This document shows, piece by piece, positions 6,400-10,175 of a DNA stretch of 10,175 bases (position 1 is the stretch's first letter; the number at the start of each line of letters is the position of its first letter). Origin of the DNA: Gammaproteobacteria bacterium. Its GTDB lineage: Bacteria > Pseudomonadota > Gammaproteobacteria > Eutrophobiales > Eutrophobiaceae. The stretch is taken from assembly GCA_012270695.1 (NCBI GenBank), contig JAAXHV010000035.1, forward strand, positions 7,922 to 18,096, given 5' to 3'. The notes below the pieces were generated by a model. The model worked only from the letters and a program-made list of their open reading frames with translations, was not told the origin of the DNA and did not search any database. The position numbers and the translations under genes are program-made.

Positions 6400-6462
6400 A
6401 TGAGCTTTACTGTTGAATCCGGGCTAGGTCTTAATGATTACTTGAGTCGTGTGGCGGTGTAA
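6400..6462 (+). CDS. Possible leaderless 20-aa upstream ORF
   Basis: ATG at 6400 opens 20 codons (MSFTVESGLGLNDYLSRVAV) ending in TAA at 6460-6462, whose last base is the first base of the next ATG (TAATG). The predicted transcription start coincides with this ATG, so it could be read as a leaderless mRNA and pass ribosomes to the TPR gene by termination-reinitiation. It resembles no family I know. It may be chance; the arrangement rather than the peptide is the evidence. Confidence 0.25.
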   Translation: MSFTVESGLGLNDYLSRVAV

Positions 6463-7802
6463 TGAAACCTGGCTTATTTCAAATTGGTATGGCGCTGGCG
6501 TTTTTTTCCCTGGGATGTGCGTCTTATTCCCATGCCAAGGAAAATCCGGCAGACAGCAGCCCAAACAGCAGAGATACTCAAGCACAGGTTGATCTCTCTC
6601 AGTCCATAGCGGAATTCGAGCAGGAGATCCGGAAACGTGAGGCTGAACACGGCGTTTACGACCCTGCTACGGGTGAATACCTGTTATCAGTCGGACTGGT
6701 CTACCAGAATGACGGAAGACATGACGAAGCTGTCGAGGCATTCGCACGCGCCCTGCAGATCAAGCGGGTCAACGAGGGCCTGCAGAGTACCGGCCAGCTG
6801 CTTATTTTAGAGCAACTCATCAAAAGCAATATTGCCAGTGCCAACTGGGAGGAAGTGGATCGCAACTATCAGCAATTGTTATGGATACACAAGCGCAATT
6901 ACGATGCCGGCGATCCTCGCCTGTTACCCGTCGTCGATATGGTCGGACGTTGGAAACTCAAGGCATACAAGGAAAACCTGCTGGACAGCAGCGCTTTAAG
7001 CACTATCGGCGAATCTGAAAAACTGTTCAGGGATACGATAAATATCCTGGAACGCCAGTATGGCGAAAATGACCCCAGGCTGATCAACCCGCTGTACGGC
7101 AGGGCTTTGACGAATTACCAGTATGCCATTGAAGTTGCTAATACCCCGCAGGACCAGTTTCACGGCGCCGGCAGTCCGACCCGGACCCAGGTAATATGCC
7201 GCACCGTTCCGACACCGAACGGCGGCGCCAGACGTATCTGCAACACTCTCAGGGTGCCTGATCCGAGCTATTACGCCACCCAGTCAAACAACAAGGACTT
7301 CGCCCTGGGCCAGCGTATCGTTGCAGTCGGCAAGGCATTGAAACAAATTGTGCAAATCCATGAAGCTCAACCGGACCTGCCGAAAGATTCTCATGCCAGA
7401 GCCCTGGTGCACCTGGGTGACTGGAATCTGCTGAGAGGAAAGAAAACGACAGCATACCAGAACTACAAATCCGCCTATCAGCTCCTGGCTGATAGTGGTG
7501 AACACCAGGAAGTAATCGAAGAATTATTCGGCAAGCCGCAGAATTTGCCGGCGCTGCGGCTGCCCTTACCCGAAGTCGATGACAAACTGGAAGAAGAAAA
7601 GACAACATCCGTCCTGGCGTCGTTTGACGTGTCCCGTTCCGGCCGTGCAAAAAATGTAGAGATACTCGAATCGGAACCGCCGGATGCCACCTCCGCCCGC
7701 AGAAAAGCCAAGAAAACTATCCGCGGGCGCATCTACCGGCCACGTTTTGAAAACGGCGAACCGGTGGCCACGGTAGGCAATAAAATCCGCATAATAGATT
7801 AA
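6462..7802 (+). CDS. Exported TPR protein with TonB-C-like C-terminal domain
   Basis: This 446-residue protein begins with a signal sequence (hydrophobic 5-18). Cleavage may follow Ala25 (YSHA/KE); Cys19 in SLGC is only a poor lipobox, so a lipoprotein is less likely. Residues 70-103 form a clear TPR hairpin (YLLSVGLVYQNDGRHDEAVEAF), with weaker repeats at about 115-200 and at 312-345 (ALVHLGDWNLLRGKKTTAYQ). Residues 382-446 resemble the TonB C-terminal fold: VLASFDVSRSGRAKNVEIL, then RRKAKKTIRGRIYRPRF. An inserted loop holds Cys246 and Cys260, possibly a disulfide. There is no internal membrane anchor or proline-rich spanner, so it is not a working TonB; a periplasmic scaffold role is a guess. 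The ATG at 6462 has GGCGG about 4 bases upstream. It is probably a single-gene unit from 6388, and its function is unknown. Confidence 0.8.
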   Translation: MKPGLFQIGMALAFFSLGCASYSHAKENPADSSPNSRDTQAQVDLSQSIAEFEQEIRKREAEHGVYDPATGEYLLSVGLVYQNDGRHDEAVEAFARALQIKRVNEGLQSTGQLLILEQLIKSNIASANWEEVDRNYQQLLWIHKRNYDAGDPRLLPVVDMVGRWKLKAYKENLLDSSALSTIGESEKLFRDTINILERQYGENDPRLINPLYGRALTNYQYAIEVANTPQDQFHGAGSPTRTQVICRTVPTPNGGARRICNTLRVPDPSYYATQSNNKDFALGQRIVAVGKALKQIVQIHEAQPDLPKDSHARALVHLGDWNLLRGKKTTAYQNYKSAYQLLADSGEHQEVIEELFGKPQNLPALRLPLPEVDDKLEEEKTTSVLASFDVSRSGRAKNVEILESEPPDATSARRKAKKTIRGRIYRPRFENGEPVATVGNKIRIID

Positions 7803-7819
7803 CGCCGGCTCAACATTGA

Positions 7820-7843
7820 AAGGTCAGCACCTTTGTGCTACTT
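7820..7843 (+). terminator. Small hairpin after the TPR gene
   Basis: AGCAC (7826-7830) pairs with GTGCT (7835-7839) around a CTTT loop, with AAAG/CTTT flanks able to extend the stem past a small internal loop. It lies 24 bp past the stop. No T-run follows, so it is at best a weak terminator or an mRNA-stabilising stem. Confidence 0.25.
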
Positions 7844-7913
7844 TGCAGTCTCACCTGGCCGTTGCCAATCGGGTTTGCGGTCCGGGTTACCCAGTAGACA
7901 TGGGAGATTGCTT

Positions 7914-8222
7914 ATGTGCGTAACTGTTGTCAGATTTACCCCGATAGAGAAAAGAACTGTCGAACAATATGCCGCGCTGCTGCGGCAAGTAATGCCTGTG
8001 TTTGCTAACGCGGCCGGGTTGAAGCGAAAATACTTCATCAAGACCGAACAGGGTTCCGCGGGTATTTATGAATGGGAATCGGAGCAACATGCCCGCGATT
8101 TTTACAATGACGCCTGGCGGGCGCAAATGGAAGAACTGGCGGGCGATTCTCTGACGCTGGAATACACGCATATCAACGCTATCCTGGACAACGTCTCCGG
8201 TAGCGTGGATTATCGTATCTGA
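7914..8222 (+). CDS. YdhR-like monooxygenase-fold protein (dimeric alpha/beta barrel)
   Basis: This 102-residue cytoplasmic protein resembles the YdhR/ABM group of small ferredoxin-like alpha+beta barrel proteins. Hallmarks are the first strand VTVVRFTP, the helix EQYAALLRQVMPVFANAAG, the strand GLKRKYFIKTE with GSAGIYEWES after it, and the helix ARDFYNDAWRAQMEEL. Family members are annotated as putative monooxygenases, but most have no proven substrate. The ATG at 7914 is chosen because GGGAG lies 7 bases upstream and the fold begins there; 27 more in-frame codons upstream lack similarity. It lies 111 bp after the TPR gene on the same strand and may be separately transcribed. A 35-bp palindrome follows its stop. 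Catalytic function is not shown by the sequence. Confidence 0.78.
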   Translation: MCVTVVRFTPIEKRTVEQYAALLRQVMPVFANAAGLKRKYFIKTEQGSAGIYEWESEQHARDFYNDAWRAQMEELAGDSLTLEYTHINAILDNVSGSVDYRI

Positions 8223-8236
8223 CTTGTTGTGAATGA

Positions 8237-8271
8237 GAAAAGGGGACAGGTTTGAAACCTGTCCCCTTTTC
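8237..8271. repeat. 35-bp near-perfect palindrome, terminator-like or REP-type repeat
   Basis: Two 17-base arms, GAAAAGGGGACAGGTTT and its exact complement, flank a single G at 8254. The structure sits 14 bp past one stop and 33 bp before the other, between convergent genes. With an A-run on the left and a T-run on the right of a GC stem, it can act as an intrinsic terminator for both strands. The GGGGACAGG/CCTGTCCCC core also recalls, from memory, dispersed palindromic repeats near Y1/RayT-type transposases in Proteobacteria. Only one copy is present here, so the repeat claim is untested. Confidence 0.7.
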
Positions 8272-8304
8272 CTGCTTTCCGTGAGAAATAATCCTGCGCG
8301 GGGG

Positions 8305-9699
8305 TCAATCTTCCGTTCGCAGATGTTCAATATCTTCCGTGTCCGGCATCAGCACAAACTCCGGATAGGATTCAATCCCCAGTTCCGCCGAATCCTGACC
8401 GACTTCTTCAACAGCGGCTGATACCCGGACACCAACGGTCTTTTCGATGGCATACCACAGGAGCAATGAGGCCAGGAAGACAAACACTCCGACCGCAAGC
8501 ACACCGGTGAGCTGCACCATAAAGTTACCGCCGGCTGCAATGCAGACCGCCAGAGTGCCCCAGACACCGGCAAACAGGTGAGCGGGGACTGCGCCGACCA
8601 CATCGTCCACTTTCCATGATTCCAGGAGCTTCATACCGACCACACAGATAACGCCCCCGACAAAACCGATGATGACTGCCCAGTAATGCGCGACGATATC
8701 CGGTCCTGCGGTAATTGAGACCAGCCCGGCAATGGCCCCGTTCAGTCCGGCGAGCAGGTCAACCCGCCCCAACACCGGTCTTGACACGCTGATGGCCGCC
8801 ATCACTCCTGCCGCTGCCGCCAGGTTGGTATTGACCAGCACGTTGCTCATTGCCACCGCATCGGCAGCACCGCCCAAGGCAAGTTGTGAACCACCGTTGA
8901 AGCCGAACCAACCGAGCCACAGGATAAACACGCCCAGGGTCACGATAGGGATGTTCGACGGCGGTGTGGACTTGACACTGCCGTCAGCGCGAAACTTGCC
9001 CAATCTTGGACCAATGATCAGGGCGCCAGCCAGTGCGGCCCAGCCGCCGGTAGAATGGACAATAGTGGAACCGGCAAAATCCTGGAAACCCATCTCGTTG
9101 AGCCAGCCTCCGCCCCAGGTCCAGGCCCCGACGAGAGGATAAATGATAGCGGCAAGAAAAATAGTGAAAATAAAGAACGACCAGAGTTTTACCCGTTCAG
9201 CCATCGTGCCGGAAATGATGGATGCCGTGGTCGCTACGAACACCATCTGGAAGAACCAATCGGACATCACCGAATAGCCATTCTCGATCACTGCGGCTTT
9301 TGCCTCCTCATCACCGGACAGCAAAGCCAGCTCCTCCGCCGATGGGCCGTACAGCAAGGTAAAGGAACCAATCCACCCGGAAACATCGGTATACATGAGA
9401 TTGTAACCGACGAAGTAGTACATGAGGCCGGCGATGGAATAAAGCCCGATATTCTTCAGGCAGATAACCGAGGCATTCTTGGTGCGCACCGAACCCGATT
9501 CGAGCATGGTGAACCCGGCGCACATCCACATCACCAGCGCACCCCAGATAAGGAATGAAAAAGTATTGAAAACGAACTGTGTCTCCTGTTCCACTGCGGC
9601 ATTCGCGCAAGATGCGGCTACCAGGAGAATAAATCCTGCCAGGAGTCTTTCGGGTAGCGTGAGGCGACGAATGGAGGGAATGGCACTGTTACAATTCAT
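8305..9699 (-). CDS. amt: Ammonium transporter (Amt family)
   Basis: This 464-residue inner-membrane channel conducts ammonium/ammonia. Residues 1-34 are a cleavable signal (ending CANA), as in E. coli AmtB, followed by about eleven hydrophobic helices. Pore residues are present: Asp207 with DFAGSTIVH placing His215 eight residues later, as in AmtB, and the second pore histidine His374 in VPAHLFAGVWGT. The motif AGFTMLESGSVR (61-72) is typical of the first helices. The loop at 103-145 is long and acidic. The cytoplasmic tail keeps a variant of the regulatory motif (QDSAELGIESY, 435-445). GAGGAG lies 7 bases before the ATG. TTGACA occurs upstream (9756-9761, minus) without a good -10, and I see no sigma-54 site. 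No glnK flanks it, unlike many amtB genes; PII control would have to act in trans. The gene is complete. Confidence 0.93.
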   Translation of the reverse strand: MNCNSAIPSIRRLTLPERLLAGFILLVAASCANAAVEQETQFVFNTFSFLIWGALVMWMCAGFTMLESGSVRTKNASVICLKNIGLYSIAGLMYYFVGYNLMYTDVSGWIGSFTLLYGPSAEELALLSGDEEAKAAVIENGYSVMSDWFFQMVFVATTASIISGTMAERVKLWSFFIFTIFLAAIIYPLVGAWTWGGGWLNEMGFQDFAGSTIVHSTGGWAALAGALIIGPRLGKFRADGSVKSTPPSNIPIVTLGVFILWLGWFGFNGGSQLALGGAADAVAMSNVLVNTNLAAAAGVMAAISVSRPVLGRVDLLAGLNGAIAGLVSITAGPDIVAHYWAVIIGFVGGVICVVGMKLLESWKVDDVVGAVPAHLFAGVWGTLAVCIAAGGNFMVQLTGVLAVGVFVFLASLLLWYAIEKTVGVRVSAAVEEVGQDSAELGIESYPEFVLMPDTEDIEHLRTED

Positions 9700-9781
9700 G
9701 GGAACTGCTCCTCGATATTATTCTTGGAATGGCTCAGGACTTTATGATAAAAACCTGTCAAGCGCAAGAAAATTATGGTTG

Positions 9782-9804
9782 GCCCACCGGCACTTGGGCG
9801 CCGG
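9782..9804. terminator. Overlapping hairpins between the site-2 protease gene and amt
   Basis: Two alternative 5-bp stems overlap here: GCCCA/TGGGC (9782-9786, 9795-9799) and CCGGC/GCCGG (9787-9791, 9800-9804), each with an 8-base loop. Read on the minus strand they lie about 50 bp past the protease stop and are followed by an ATTTT stretch near 9770. A weak terminator is possible, and the mutually exclusive stems could be chance in GC-rich DNA. Confidence 0.25.
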
Positions 9805-9852
9805 CAACTCCACCAGTTAACCGATGAACCCGGTACTGTGATCCATTGGCGG

Positions 9853-10175
9853 TTAGCCGCTCAGCAAGGTATTCACGATGGAATACATGAACCCCATCAA
9901 TGGATGCAGGATTTTCCCCAGAACCCCGGTAAATAACAGGACAATGAGAATTGGCAGACCCCAGCGTTCCAGTAAGTTGTACTTGTGCGCCGCAGTGGGT
10001 GACAGGAAAGCGGTTACGATGCGGCTGCCGTCCAGAGGAGGCAAAGGCAACAGGTTGAGAGCGATCAAGACAATGTTGATGATGATCCCTACCTTGGCCA
10101 TTTCAATCAACAGGCCCTGCGGATAAGAAACAGCACTGCCTGACGTAAACAGGACCGACAGCAACAACGTCCATA
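9853..10175 (-). CDS. Site-2 protease family (M50) membrane metalloprotease, C-terminal part
   Basis: The 5' end lies beyond the window; 106 residues of the C-terminal half are visible, and the frame is open to the edge. The key motif is NLLPLPPLDGSR, the second zinc-binding signature of site-2 proteases, whose Asp is a metal ligand. Hydrophobic segments lie just before it (VGIIINIVLIAL) and after it (GLPILIVLLFTGVLG), fitting the short YwhC-type rhomboid-sized S2P family of about 210-230 residues. The HExxH motif would be in the missing half. Such proteases cut membrane-embedded substrates, but this compact subgroup is poorly characterised. It ends at TAA and lies 153 bp upstream of amt on the same strand, probably as a separate unit. 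Confidence 0.85.
   Translation of the reverse strand, partial: WTLLLSVLFTSGSAVSYPQGLLIEMAKVGIIINIVLIALNLLPLPPLDGSRIVTAFLSPTAAHKYNLLERWGLPILIVLLFTGVLGKILHPLMGFMYSIVNTLLSG

Larger units (their letters stand above)
6135..6461. other. Regulatory spacer between phaB and the TPR gene
   Basis: This 327-bp divergent spacer holds no convincing protein gene beyond a possible 20-codon frame at its right end. It contains several perfect small dyads: GCCTGC/GCAGGC (6166-6171, 6179-6184), which would fold in the phaB leader; CATGATCATG (6236-6245); TGTTTC/GAAACA (6255-6260, 6263-6268); and TATCCGGG/CCCGGATA (6340-6347, 6365-6372). An extended -10 for the right-hand gene lies at 6385-6393. I find no clear phaB promoter and no recognisable small-RNA gene. 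Confidence 0.4.

Noticed and set aside
6135..6461. Small RNA, tRNA or riboswitch in the long spacer
   Set aside because: Only short isolated dyads are visible; there is no cloverleaf, known aptamer core or terminator-ended unit.
7833..7913. 27-codon N-terminal extension of the YdhR-like protein
   Set aside because: GGGAG sits 7 bases before the ATG at 7914, and the extension is unrelated to the family.
7887..8330. 147-codon minus-strand frame across the YdhR-like gene and the palindrome
   Set aside because: The plus-strand gene has a good ribosome-binding site and fold signature; the antisense product has none.
9055..9558. 167-codon plus-strand frame opposite amt
   Set aside because: It is antisense to a conserved transporter; the His/Gly/Pro-rich translation is typical of a shadow frame.
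9744..9761. TTGACA followed by TATCAT upstream of amt as a sigma-70 promoter
   Set aside because: The two hexamers are only 6 bp apart, and no good -10 lies at 16-18 bp.

Overview
The window reads as a chromosomal segment of a free-living, probably aquatic gammaproteobacterium. This is inferred from a TonB-dependent receptor N-terminus of the 'EEIVVTARK' type, a soluble fatty-oxidation multifunctional enzyme, a PHB-type acetoacetyl-CoA reductase, an Lrp/alanine dehydrogenase pair, an Amt transporter and a moderate G+C with AT-rich promoters. No rRNA, tRNA, CRISPR array, transposase or phage gene is visible. The genus cannot be fixed from this sequence alone.

Layout, left to right. (1) 94-468 (-): a 124-residue frame that joins the start of a TonB-dependent receptor directly to the last strands of a receptor barrel. 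(2) 556-2655 (-): a two-domain enoyl-CoA hydratase / 3-hydroxyacyl-CoA dehydrogenase. (3) 2841-3598 (+): a VapB antitoxin and a VapC PIN toxin with a strong promoter and tandem operator-like repeats; the pair is split by about 99 extra bases at the point where the two genes would normally overlap. (4) 3651-4121 (-) and 4268-5386 (+): a divergent Lrp/AsnC regulator and alanine dehydrogenase around an AT-rich spacer with a perfect palindrome. (5) 5409-6134 (-): acetoacetyl-CoA reductase, convergent with ald. (6) 6135-6461: a 327-bp spacer with inverted repeats, an extended -10 and a possible leaderless 20-codon ORF. (7) 6462-7802 (+): an exported TPR protein with a TonB-C-like end. (8) 7914-8222 (+): a small YdhR-like monooxygenase-fold protein. 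(9) 8237-8271: a 35-bp near-perfect palindrome between convergent genes. (10) 8305-9699 (-): an ammonium transporter. (11) 9853-10175 (-): the C-terminal half of a site-2 protease, cut by the window edge.

The metabolic genes share a carbon/nitrogen theme: beta-oxidation yields acetyl-CoA, PhaB commits acetoacetyl-CoA to polyhydroxybutyrate, Ald links pyruvate, alanine and ammonium, and Amt imports ammonium. They sit in separate transcription units, so any coordination is inference. The rest looks like ordinary genome with small scars (deleted receptor, split vapBC, palindromic repeat). I see no convincing new multi-gene system. The observations most worth checking are the receptor deletion fusion, the insertion at the vapB/vapC junction and the leaderless upstream ORF before the TPR gene.
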